Shown: positions 1 through 5,778 of the stretch, one piece after another | Position numbering within the stretch: position 1 is the first letter of the stretch | Layout of the letters: the number at the start of each line of letters is the position of its first letter | Assembly: GCA_947629965.1 (NCBI GenBank) | Contig: CANRFS010000078.1 | Coordinates: 1-6,538 of the forward strand | Origin: an uncultured Clostridia bacterium | GTDB taxonomy: Bacteria > Bacillota > Clostridia > TANB77 > CAG-508 | Direction of reading: 5' to 3' | Length of the DNA: 6,538 nt | The notes under the pieces: model-generated | What the model was told of the DNA's origin: nothing | What the model saw: only the letters and a program-made list of their open reading frames with translations | Databases searched by the model: none | Position numbers and translations under genes: made by a program

Positions 1-847
1 CTACTGGTCTTCCTTGATATTGTACAATCATTATGTCCAAGATTTTTCTGTCTATTTCATCAAGTCCTAGCTCATCTATTTCTAATTCATTTAATGCGTG
101 TTTGGTTACTTTTAAATCTACTGTTCCATCACTAAGTACTGCTGCATAATCTCTTACTCTTTTTAATAATCTATTTGCTATTCTTGGTGTTCCTCTAGAA
201 CGTCTTGCAATTTCCATTGATCCTTTTTCGTCTATTTTAACATCTAAAATAGTTGCTGACCTTCTTACTATTGTATTTAATTCATTTTCATTGTAAAGCT
301 CTAATCTATGTACTATTCCAAATCTATCTCTTAAAGGTGTTGTAAGGGAACCCGCTCTTGTAGTTGCACCTATTAAAGTAAATTTAGGAAGTTCTAGCCT
401 AATTGACCTTGCACTAGGTCCTTTGCCAATTATTATATCTAAATTATAATCTTCTAACGCAGGATAAAGAATTTCCTCAACACTTCTGTTTAATCTGTGT
501 ATTTCGTCTATAAATAAAACATCATTTGGTGAAAGGTTTGTTAAAAGTGCTGCTAAATCTCCCGGCTTCTCTATTGCTGGTCCAGATGTTATTCTAATAT
601 TTGTATTCATTTCATTAGATATAATACTTGCTAGCGTTGTTTTACCAAGCCCTGGAGGTCCATATAATAAAATATGGTCTAGTGGCTCATTTCTTTTTTT
701 TGCTGCTTGTATATATATTTTCATATTTTCTTTAACTTTAGTTTGTCCTATGTATTCATCTAATGTTTTTGGTCGCAAAGAAACTTCTGCAATTTCTTCT
801 GATTCATCTTGCAGATTTGGAATTAATAAATTCTCGTTTTCGTCCAT
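1..847 (-). CDS. ruvB: Holliday junction branch-migration ATPase RuvB (3' end cut by window edge)
   Basis: RuvB is the AAA+ motor that, with RuvA, drives branch migration of Holliday junctions during recombinational repair, before RuvC cleavage. The 282 visible residues contain Walker A GPPGLGKT (63-70), Walker B LFIDEIH (111-117), sensor 1 GATTR (160-164), the arginine-finger segment PLRDRFG (171-177) and the sensor 2 segment GTPRIANRLLKR (219-230). The winged-helix C-terminal domain has just begun at YQGRPV when the window ends; family members are about 330-350 residues, so roughly 50 are missing. The start is the ATG at 847-845, with AGAGG about 7 bases upstream. The N-terminus carries a short acidic extension before the conserved LRPKTLDEYIGQ. 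It is preceded by its own promoter and by a terminator closing the upstream operon, so it appears to be transcribed separately. No ruvA is visible upstream. Identification is secure. Confidence 0.97.
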   Translation of the reverse strand, partial: MDENENLLIPNLQDESEEIAEVSLRPKTLDEYIGQTKVKENMKIYIQAAKKRNEPLDHILLYGPPGLGKTTLASIISNEMNTNIRITSGPAIEKPGDLAALLTNLSPNDVLFIDEIHRLNRSVEEILYPALEDYNLDIIIGKGPSARSIRLELPKFTLIGATTRAGSLTTPLRDRFGIVHRLELYNENELNTIVRRSATILDVKIDEKGSMEIARRSRGTPRIANRLLKRVRDYAAVLSDGTVDLKVTKHALNELEIDELGLDEIDRKILDIMIVQYQGRPV

Positions 848-870
848 TTTTTACCTCTCATTTCAGTTTA

Positions 871-899
871 ATTATATATTTAAGTTGAATTTTATGCAA
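871..899 (-). promoter_or_regulatory. Sigma-A-type promoter for ruvB
   Basis: On the minus strand, TTGCAT (899-894) is followed after exactly 17 bases by a perfect TATAAT (876-871). Transcription would begin near 864, leaving a short leader before the ruvB ATG at 847 with its AGAGG ribosome site. The arrangement lies directly behind a terminator-like hairpin, which supports independent transcription of ruvB. Seen in sequence; activity is inferred. Confidence 0.65.
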
Positions 900-910
900 T
901 ACTATAACAT

Positions 911-949
911 TAAAAAAAAGGAAGAAATTGCTTTTAAGCTAAATCTCCC
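911..949 (-). terminator. Likely rho-independent terminator ending the typA-to-hemolysin III operon
   Basis: Eleven bases after the hemolysin III stop, the minus strand reads GGGAGA (949-944), then an inner GCTT/AAGC stem, then TCTTCC (925-920), followed at once by eight T (919-912). The outer arm pairs over 6 bp including one G-U pair. The inner stem is 3-4 bp with a small loop, and a short mismatched internal loop separates the two. Hairpin plus U-tract is the classic intrinsic form; the stem is modest in strength. Confidence 0.6.
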
Positions 950-959
950 TCTCTGTAAA

Positions 960-1643
960 TTATAAAACATAAAGTAATATACAGAAAAATTGTAATATGC
1001 TTCCTAATAAAATAAATAAATGGAATATGGAATGAATGTATTTATGTTTTACTCCTACTCCATATAATATTGCTCCTATTGTATATGCTATTCCTCCAGA
1101 AACTAATAGTATTATTCCTGGCAATGGTATTAGTTTTGGTAATAAATCTACTCTAATTATTATTGCCCATCCCATTGCTATATAACAAATCATTGAAAAT
1201 ACACGATATTTTCTTAAATCTATTGCATTTAATACTATTCCGAGTATTGCAGCCCCCCAAATTAATGCAAACATTATCCAACCAAGTATTGGATCATAAG
1301 CTCTAAAAGTGCATAGTGTAAATGGAGTATATGAACCTGCTATTAATAAAAATATAGTGCAATGATCTAATATTTGCATTACTTTTTTTCCTGTAATTCT
1401 TGGAGATAATCCATGATATATACTAGACATTGTATATAAAACTATAACACTAATTCCATAAATAATACTGCTTACAATTCCATAACCATTTTTGTGTATT
1501 GCCGCAATTACAATACAAAGTATTGTAGCAATTACACCTAATGATGCCCCTACTATGTGTGATACCATATTAAAAATTTCTTCACCTTTTGTGTATTTAG
1601 GTAATTCTCTGTCTTTTAACTTTGTTCTTTTTATATTAATCAC
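960..1643 (-). CDS. Hemolysin III family (PAQR) seven-helix membrane protein
   Basis: This is an integral membrane protein of the hemolysin III/YplQ branch of the PAQR superfamily (relatives of adiponectin receptors). Bacterial members are usually annotated as hemolysins, but their real activity is poorly established; the fold is a zinc-dependent hydrolase-like heptahelical bundle. About seven hydrophobic segments are visible, near residues 27-48, 54-76, 93-110, 118-139, 146-167, 172-195 and 204-226. Family marks are KGEEIFNMVSH near the N-terminus, SSIYHGLSP (73-81), LDHCTIFLLIAGSYTPF (92-108) and HSIFHLF (204-210). H77, H204 and H208 match the expected metal ligands. At 227 residues it is full length. 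It is the last gene of the operon, 15 bases after the U32 gene and before a terminator. The start is uncertain: the called codon is GTG and the AGAGAG purine stretch abuts it instead of sitting 6-8 bases upstream. No in-frame ATG occurs before residue 26, inside the conserved region. Confidence 0.92.
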   Translation of the reverse strand: MINIKRTKLKDRELPKYTKGEEIFNMVSHIVGASLGVIATILCIVIAAIHKNGYGIVSSIIYGISVIVLYTMSSIYHGLSPRITGKKVMQILDHCTIFLLIAGSYTPFTLCTFRAYDPILGWIMFALIWGAAILGIVLNAIDLRKYRVFSMICYIAMGWAIIIRVDLLPKLIPLPGIILLVSGGIAYTIGAILYGVGVKHKYIHSIFHLFILLGSILQFFCILLYVL

Positions 1644-1658
1644 TCTCTCTTGTTTAAA

Positions 1659-2909
1659 TTACTTTTTTCTTCTTAATATCCAGCCTTCTTCTGCTTTCAA
1701 TGGTAATTTTAAAATTACTTTTTGTCCTTCTTTTCCAGGATTTACATGATCTATTTTTTCATAATTTTCCGCATCCCACATATCTTTGATTTCAAATGAA
1801 ATAGGTTCTAATTTATGTGGTAATATTATTTCTATTGTGTCTTCTAAAGCAAGTCTGTTTCTAATTTCTATTACATAACAGTTATTTTCTTCTATAGATT
1901 TATTATCACATTTGAATAATACTTTTCCACCAAATTCATAGTCTGGATTATATTGCTTTCCTTCATATTCTTGAAAATCTTTGTTATTTTTATCATTAAA
2001 ATAAAATGTTGTAAGTCCTCTTGTTTTTGTTTTTTCTAATTCTTTTAAATATTTTGAATAATCATATTCATTTGGATTTTTTATATAATCATCAATTGCA
2101 TTTCTATAAGTATTAATAATTGTTGCAAGATAATATTCTGTTTTTAATCTTCCCTCTATTTTTAAACTATCTATTCCCATTTCCATTATTTCTGGTAATT
2201 CTTTTATTAAACATAAATCTTTTGAAGAAAGTATGTATGTTCCATTTTTATCTTCTTCTACTGGCATTAAATTTCCTGGATTATTTTTTTCTTCTATATA
2301 TATATTATATGCCCATCTACAACTTTGAGCACAGTCTCCTAAATTTCCGCATCTTGATGCTAAGAAATCGCTTAAATGACATCTACCAGAATAACTATAG
2401 CATATGGCTCCATGGATAAACATTTCTATCTCTAAATCTTTTGGTTTATTTTTGATTATAGCCTTAATTTCTTCTTTATTAAGTTCTCTTGCTAGTATTA
2501 TTCTTTTAGCTCCATTTTTATACCAAAATTTACATGTATTATATCCCACAACATTTGCTTGCGTACTTATATGTATATCAACGTCTTTTGCATATTCTTT
2601 TAATACTTCTATAACTCCACCATCTGACGCTATAATTCCATCTACTTTTAATTCATTTAAAAGTTTTGCTTGTTTTATTATTTCGTCATACATATCATCT
2701 CTTGCATAGATATTTAATGCTGCATAAACTTTCTTACCAATTGAATGTGCATATTTTATAGTTGTTGCAAGGTCATCGTCATCAACATCCACTCTAGAAC
2801 GCAAAGATAATTTTGCTGTTCCCATATATACAGCATCTGCTCCATACAAAAAAGCCGTTTTTGCTTTTTCGAACGAACCTGCAGGTGCTAATAATTCTGG
2901 TTTATTCAT
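1659..2909 (-). CDS. trhP: Peptidase U32 family protein, TrhP/YrrO-type tRNA U34 hydroxylation protein
   Basis: The protein has the U32 fold: an N-terminal barrel beginning PELLAPAGSFEKAKTAFLYGAD, then the family signature at residues 162-180, with E162, F164, G167, C170, G175, C177 and S180 all in place. C170, C177, C193 (with C187 and C197 nearby) and C233 in SSKDLC are candidate iron-sulfur ligands. Residues about 350-411 form the small C-terminal U32 domain. Its 416 residues match YrrO-like members (about 420). The old 'collagenase-like protease' label is misleading for this branch: E. coli and Bacillus homologues (TrhP) make 5-hydroxyuridine at tRNA position 34 using prephenate. The neighbouring methyltransferase is the expected partner enzyme. 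Bacillus has two such proteins side by side (YrrN and YrrO); only one is present here. The ATG at 2909-2907 follows AAAGGA at 7-bp spacing, 13 bases after the upstream stop. The family is certain; the tRNA role is inferred from similarity and context. Confidence 0.9.
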   Translation of the reverse strand: MNKPELLAPAGSFEKAKTAFLYGADAVYMGTAKLSLRSRVDVDDDDLATTIKYAHSIGKKVYAALNIYARDDMYDEIIKQAKLLNELKVDGIIASDGGVIEVLKEYAKDVDIHISTQANVVGYNTCKFWYKNGAKRIILARELNKEEIKAIIKNKPKDLEIEMFIHGAICYSYSGRCHLSDFLASRCGNLGDCAQSCRWAYNIYIEEKNNPGNLMPVEEDKNGTYILSSKDLCLIKELPEIMEMGIDSLKIEGRLKTEYYLATIINTYRNAIDDYIKNPNEYDYSKYLKELEKTKTRGLTTFYFNDKNNKDFQEYEGKQYNPDYEFGGKVLFKCDNKSIEENNCYVIEIRNRLALEDTIEIILPHKLEPISFEIKDMWDAENYEKIDHVNPGKEGQKVILKLPLKAEEGWILRRKK

Positions 2910-2922
2910 AATTTTTTCCTTT

Positions 2923-3516
2923 CTAAATGATTATCTCATTTTTTATTGTAGTTATAGCCAATCCATCTCCTACTTCTAAAATTTTAGTATCCAATTTTTT
3001 ATTCTCTGTTATTTCTTTTATATATTCCCTTAAATTTCTTACAGCTGTTCTTTGTTTGTGCTTATTATAATCACTCATAACATAACCTTTATATAAAATA
3101 TTATCTGCAAGTATTATACTGCCTTTTTTAGAAAGTCTTAATGCCTCTTTTAAAAATACTGGATATTTTCCCTTTGCTGCATCTATAAATATTATATCAT
3201 ATTTTTTATTTAATCCAGGAAGAATTTCTACAGCATTTCCGATTATTACATTTATATTTGACTCTAGTCCCATTTGTTTTATATTGTCAATTGCTTCATT
3301 TGCTCTTACTTCATCTAATTCTATAGTATCTATATAAACAGCATCTTTTAAAATTTTAGAAAAACAAATCGCAGAATATCCCACTGCAGTTCCAATTTCT
3401 AATATTTGTCTTGGTTTTTGCTCTAATAATATTTTTTCAATTTCTGCTAATGTATCATCCATAATAATTGGTATATGTTCTTCTAATGCCTTATGCTTAA
3501 TTATATCTATATCCAT
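2923..3516 (-). CDS. trmR: SAM-dependent O-methyltransferase, TrmR/YrrM-type (tRNA 5-hydroxyuridine methyltransferase)
   Basis: This is a class I methyltransferase of the metal-dependent O-methyltransferase family. SAM motif I is ILEIGTAVGYSA (38-49), the acidic end of strand 2 is in TIELDEVRAN (64-73), FIDAAKGKY (110-118) supplies D112, and LADN (136-139) supplies D138 and N139 as likely metal ligands with D112. The C-terminus GDGLAITTIK is typical. Its 197 residues are slightly fewer than usual (about 210-220); the shortfall is in the N-terminal helix. The frame upstream closes with a stop before any other ATG, and the ATG at 3516 has GAGG 6 bases ahead, so the start is sound. In Bacillus subtilis the YrrM homologue, next to the U32 genes, methylates ho5U to mo5U at tRNA position 34. 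The same adjacency here (13-bp gap, with the U32 ribosome site directly after this stop codon) supports that role. A generic catechol-type O-methyltransferase remains possible. Confidence 0.88.
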   Translation of the reverse strand: MDIDIIKHKALEEHIPIIMDDTLAEIEKILLEQKPRQILEIGTAVGYSAICFSKILKDAVYIDTIELDEVRANEAIDNIKQMGLESNINVIIGNAVEILPGLNKKYDIIFIDAAKGKYPVFLKEALRLSKKGSIILADNILYKGYVMSDYNKHKQRTAVRNLREYIKEITENKKLDTKILEVGDGLAITTIKNEIII

Positions 3517-3550
3517 TATAACCTCACAACTTATTTGACTTCAAAGGAAT

Positions 3551-4243
3551 TTATTTTCTTGCTGCTCTTTCTCTATCTTTATTATTTAAAATTTTCTTTC
3601 TTAATCTAATACTTTTAGGTGTTACTTCTACTAATTCATCATCTTGTATAAATTCTATTGCCTTTTCTAATGACATTTGAATTGGTGGAACAAGCCTTAA
3701 TGCGTCATCAGAACCTGATGCTCTTGTATTTGTTAAATGTTTTTCTTTACATACATTTACTGCCAAATCTTCTCCTCTTGAGTTTAATCCTACTATCATT
3801 CCTTCATAAACTTCTGTTCCTGGTCCTATAAATAAATCACCTTTATCTTGTGCATTATACAATCCATAAGTTATTGCTTTTCCTTGTTCAAATGCAACAA
3901 TCGTTCCTCTAGTTCTTGATACTACATCACCCTTGTATGGCTCATATGAGTCGAATACATGATTCATTACACCTTCACCTTTTGTATCTGTTAAGAATTC
4001 TGTTCTATATCCTATTAATCCTCTAGAAGGTATTTTAAATTCTATTTTTGTGTGTCCATCTTCTGCAGGTTCCATATTTATCATTTCTGCTTTTCTTTTT
4101 CCTAGTTTTTCTATTACATTTCCAATGCAGTCATCTGGAACATTTACAACTAATAATTCAATTGGTTCGCACTTTTGTCCGTTTATTTCTTTAAATATAA
4201 CTTTTGGACGAGACACTAAAAGTTCAAAACCTTCTCTCCTCAT
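3551..4243 (-). CDS. typA: TypA/BipA, C-terminal fragment (domain V-like and TypA-specific C-terminal domain)
   Basis: This 230-residue frame is the continuation of the GTPase gene upstream. It opens MRREGFELLVSRPKVIF, the normal interior sequence of TypA, passes through EFKIPSRGLIGYRTEFLTDT and NSRGEDLAVNVCKEKHLTN, and ends in a basic tail KDRERAARK. Its apparent ATG (4243) is the internal methionine of IETMRREG and has no Shine-Dalgarno site, so it is unlikely to be a true start. The few bases separating it from the upstream stop reflect the frameshift, not a gene boundary. The methyltransferase gene begins 34 bases further on, consistent with co-transcription. Confidence 0.9.
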   Translation of the reverse strand: MRREGFELLVSRPKVIFKEINGQKCEPIELLVVNVPDDCIGNVIEKLGKRKAEMINMEPAEDGHTKIEFKIPSRGLIGYRTEFLTDTKGEGVMNHVFDSYEPYKGDVVSRTRGTIVAFEQGKAITYGLYNAQDKGDLFIGPGTEVYEGMIVGLNSRGEDLAVNVCKEKHLTNTRASGSDDALRLVPPIQMSLEKAIEFIQDDELVEVTPKSIRLRKKILNNKDRERAARK

Positions 4244-4247
4244 TGTT

Positions 4248-5360
4248 TCAATAAGAACTGATAAATGAAGTTCTCCGACGTCCTGCTACTTCGTAAGAGT
4301 CTGGTGAATCTGTTTCTTTTACACGTAAAGATACATTTCTTTCTAGTTCTTTAAATAATCTATCTCTTATATGTCTTGATGTAATAAATTCTCCTTCTTT
4401 TCCTGCGAAAGGTCCATTATTAACTGAGAATGTCATTGTAACTGTTGGTTCATCTATGTTTACGAAATCTATTTTTTCAGGATTATTAACGTCACATATT
4501 GTTTCTCCAATGTTTATATTTGTTATTCCTGAAATTTCTACTATATCTCCTGCTTTTGCAGTTTCAACTTCTTCTTTCTTTAATCCTTTATATGTGTATA
4601 CTTTCATTATTTTAGCATTTTCTACTTTATCGTTTTTGCATACTGCAACCTGCATTCCTTCTTTAATTATTCCTCTTTCAATTCTTCCTACTGCGATTCT
4701 TCCTACATAATCATCATAATCTATATTTGAAACTAGCATTTGCATAGGACCCTCTTCGTCACATTTTGGTGGTTCTATATTATTAATTATTGTTTCAAAT
4801 ATACATTTCATATCGCTTGCTTCTTCATCTAAGCTAAGTTTTGCTATTCCATCTTTTGCAGAAGCATATACAACAGGGAAATCTAATTGTTCATCATTTG
4901 CTCCTAATTCTATAAATAGTTCTAAGACTTGGTCTACTACTTTATATGGTATTGCACCAGGTCTATCTATTTTATTTATTACTACTATTGGTTTTAAATT
5001 TAAGGCAAGTGATTTTTTAAGCACTTCTCTTGTTTGAGGCATAGCACCTTCAAAAGCATCAACTAATAAAAGTACTCCATCTACCATTTTTAGTACTCTT
5101 TCTACTTCTCCTCCAAAATCAGCATGTCCAGGTGTATCTACTATATTTATTTTTATATCACCATACATTACAGAAGTATTTTTTGCAAGAATTGTAATTC
5201 CTCTTTCTTTTTCCAAATCGTTTGAATCCATTACTCTTTCTTCTACTTGCTCATTATCCCTAAATGTACCACTTTGTTTTAATAAAGCATCTACTAATGT
5301 TGTTTTTCCATGATCAACGTGGGCAATAATTGCTACATTTCTAATTTTTTTATTGTTCAT
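4248..5360 (-). CDS. typA: TypA/BipA ribosome-associated GTPase, N-terminal fragment (GTPase domain to domain III)
   Basis: TypA is a translational GTPase that binds the 70S ribosome at the EF-G site and supports ribosome assembly and stress or cold growth. This 370-residue frame holds G1 AHVDHGKT (13-20), G2 around ERGIT (52-56), G3 DTPGH (75-79), G4 NKID (129-132) and G5 SAK (167-169). It continues through the beta-barrel domain II (roughly 200-290) and most of the EF-G-like domain III. It ends in the foreign tail RRTSFISSY created by the frameshift at about 4277. The ATG at 5360 follows AGGGGA at 7-bp spacing, and a consensus promoter lies about 58 bases upstream of it. On its own this product would keep GTP binding but lose the domain V equivalent and the TypA-specific C-terminal domain needed for ribosome binding. 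Confidence 0.93.
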   Translation of the reverse strand: MNNKKIRNVAIIAHVDHGKTTLVDALLKQSGTFRDNEQVEERVMDSNDLEKERGITILAKNTSVMYGDIKINIVDTPGHADFGGEVERVLKMVDGVLLLVDAFEGAMPQTREVLKKSLALNLKPIVVINKIDRPGAIPYKVVDQVLELFIELGANDEQLDFPVVYASAKDGIAKLSLDEEASDMKCIFETIINNIEPPKCDEEGPMQMLVSNIDYDDYVGRIAVGRIERGIIKEGMQVAVCKNDKVENAKIMKVYTYKGLKKEEVETAKAGDIVEISGITNINIGETICDVNNPEKIDFVNIDEPTVTMTFSVNNGPFAGKEGEFITSRHIRDRLFKELERNVSLRVKETDSPDSYEVAGRRRTSFISSY

Positions 5361-5417
5361 TCTATAATCCCCTCTATCTGTTTGAATTTATTTTTTAACG
5401 ACTCACAATAACAATTA

Positions 5418-5447
5418 ATTATACCTCAGATTGAATATGTTTGTCAA
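5418..5447 (-). promoter_or_regulatory. Consensus promoter for the typA operon
   Basis: The minus strand shows a perfect TTGACA (5447-5442) and a perfect TATAAT (5423-5418) separated by 18 bases, one more than ideal. Transcription should begin near 5411, giving a leader of about 50 bases to the typA ATG. No obvious operator or riboswitch is seen in that leader. This is the only strong promoter found ahead of the four-gene unit, so it probably serves all four genes. Confidence 0.8.
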
Positions 5448-5534
5448 CACATCTTATCTTATTTTTTGCTTCTAAAATGTTGCTACTCTAGGATAAACTA
5501 GTAAATACGCTAGCAGTTATCAATATTTAATAAA

Positions 5535-5611
5535 ACAAAAGTAGTATAATATAAACTTAATCAAAAAGTATTAAACTTTCTTGATTTCAGTTCATATATT
5601 ACTACTTTTGT
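5535..5611. repeat. 77-bp imperfect palindrome (long hairpin; MITE-like element or terminator)
   Basis: The ends are a perfect 12-bp inverted repeat, ACAAAAGTAGTA at 5535-5546 and TACTACTTTTGT at 5600-5611. Pairing continues inward with small bulges (ATATA, AACT, AATCAA and AAAGT blocks all find partners) to a loop of about five bases at 5570-5574. In all, about 32 base pairs form in arms of 35 and 37 bases. On the minus strand the hairpin ends in TTTTGTTTTATTAA, so it could terminate transcription of the upstream gene before the typA promoter. A non-autonomous miniature transposable element is the main alternative; no clear target-site duplication was identified. Confidence 0.7.
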
Positions 5612-5706
5612 CTAACATTTTGGTTGCACTTCAATTACTTTCATGCTAATTCTAAAGAAATAAAAACAATATAAAAAACGCGCTAGTGCTTCCTGCAATC
5701 ACCTAA

Positions 5707-5778
5707 TTATAAGTCCAAGGTTCCTTCATTCGATACAGAAACAGACGGACTCAAAACGGCCACTGGTCTTAAGCCCCC
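5707..5778 (-). other. Out-of-frame natural C-terminus of the mosaic protein
   Basis: Reading on after one base is dropped from the five-G run at 5778-5774 gives VRGLRPVAVLSPSVSVS, then NEGTLDL and a TAA at 5709-5707. GLRPV followed by a hydrophobic V-L-S stretch is the kind of ending I recall in related clostridial hypothetical proteins after a YWLA motif. The in-frame version instead ends in an unconvincing GLKTSGRFESVCFCIE. The restored protein would be 276 residues within this window. Confidence 0.6.

Larger units (their letters stand above)
3551..5360 (-). pseudogene. typA: typA/bipA, complete gene interrupted by a one-base insertion
   Basis: The two reading frames described separately below are one TypA/BipA gene. 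After residue 365 (SYEVAGR) the frame should continue GELHLSVLIETMRREG, a strongly conserved stretch. The minus strand reads GGA CGT C GGA GAA CTT, and removing one base (the G at 4277 on the plus strand) restores exactly that sequence and a 602-residue protein, the normal length. Everything else in the gene looks intact: promoter, ribosome site, all GTPase motifs and the C-terminal domain. Either the genome carries a recent inactivating indel, or the extra base is a sequencing or assembly error. I favour error, because both halves remain well conserved and there is no other damage. Confidence 0.88.
5361..5706. other. Intergenic region between the mosaic protein gene and typA
   Basis: This stretch has no credible gene. 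In minus-strand order it holds a T-rich tract (about 5679-5650) after a weak hairpin-like sequence, the 77-bp palindrome (5611-5535), a short AT-rich spacer with two CTAG-containing half-sites around 5498-5514, the typA promoter (5447-5418) and the typA ribosome site AGGGGA about 7 bases before the ATG. The only small frame noticed (MKVIEVQPKC, from about 5644 on the minus strand) has no ribosome site. Confidence 0.7.

Noticed and set aside
4248..4290. Programmed +1 frameshifting in typA at CGT-CGG.
   Set aside because: CGG is a rare codon here and could pause the ribosome, but the P-site tRNA would re-pair poorly with GTC. There is no upstream Shine-Dalgarno-like stimulator, and no frameshifting is known in this family. 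An indel or error is simpler.
750..4710. Several plus-strand open frames of 70-100 codons (for example 1492-1749, 2120-2419, 2404-2709, 4050-4268, 4456-4710).
   Set aside because: They lie antisense over well-identified minus-strand genes, have low-complexity F/L/S/I-rich translations typical of the reverse strand of AT-rich genes, and show no recognisable domains.
5615..5644. Ten-codon minus-strand frame MKVIEVQPKC in the intergenic region.
   Set aside because: It has no ribosome site, is very short, and lies where a chance ATG is expected.
5498..5690. Repeated CGCTAG/CTAG half-sites (about 5508-5513 and 5681-5686) as possible recombinase attachment sites.
   Set aside because: The shared core is only six bases, flanks do not match, and no recombinase gene is in the window.
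5650..5705. Intrinsic terminator immediately after the mosaic gene (weak stem around GATTGC/GCACTAGC followed by a T-rich tract).
   Set aside because: Only three contiguous base pairs form and the rest is mismatched; the nearby 77-bp palindrome is a better terminator candidate.
5726..5760. Cysteine-containing tail (SVCFCIE) as a metal-binding or lipid-linked motif.
   Set aside because: It arises only in the frame reached after the five-G run; the alternative frame gives a more natural ending, so the cysteines are probably accidental.
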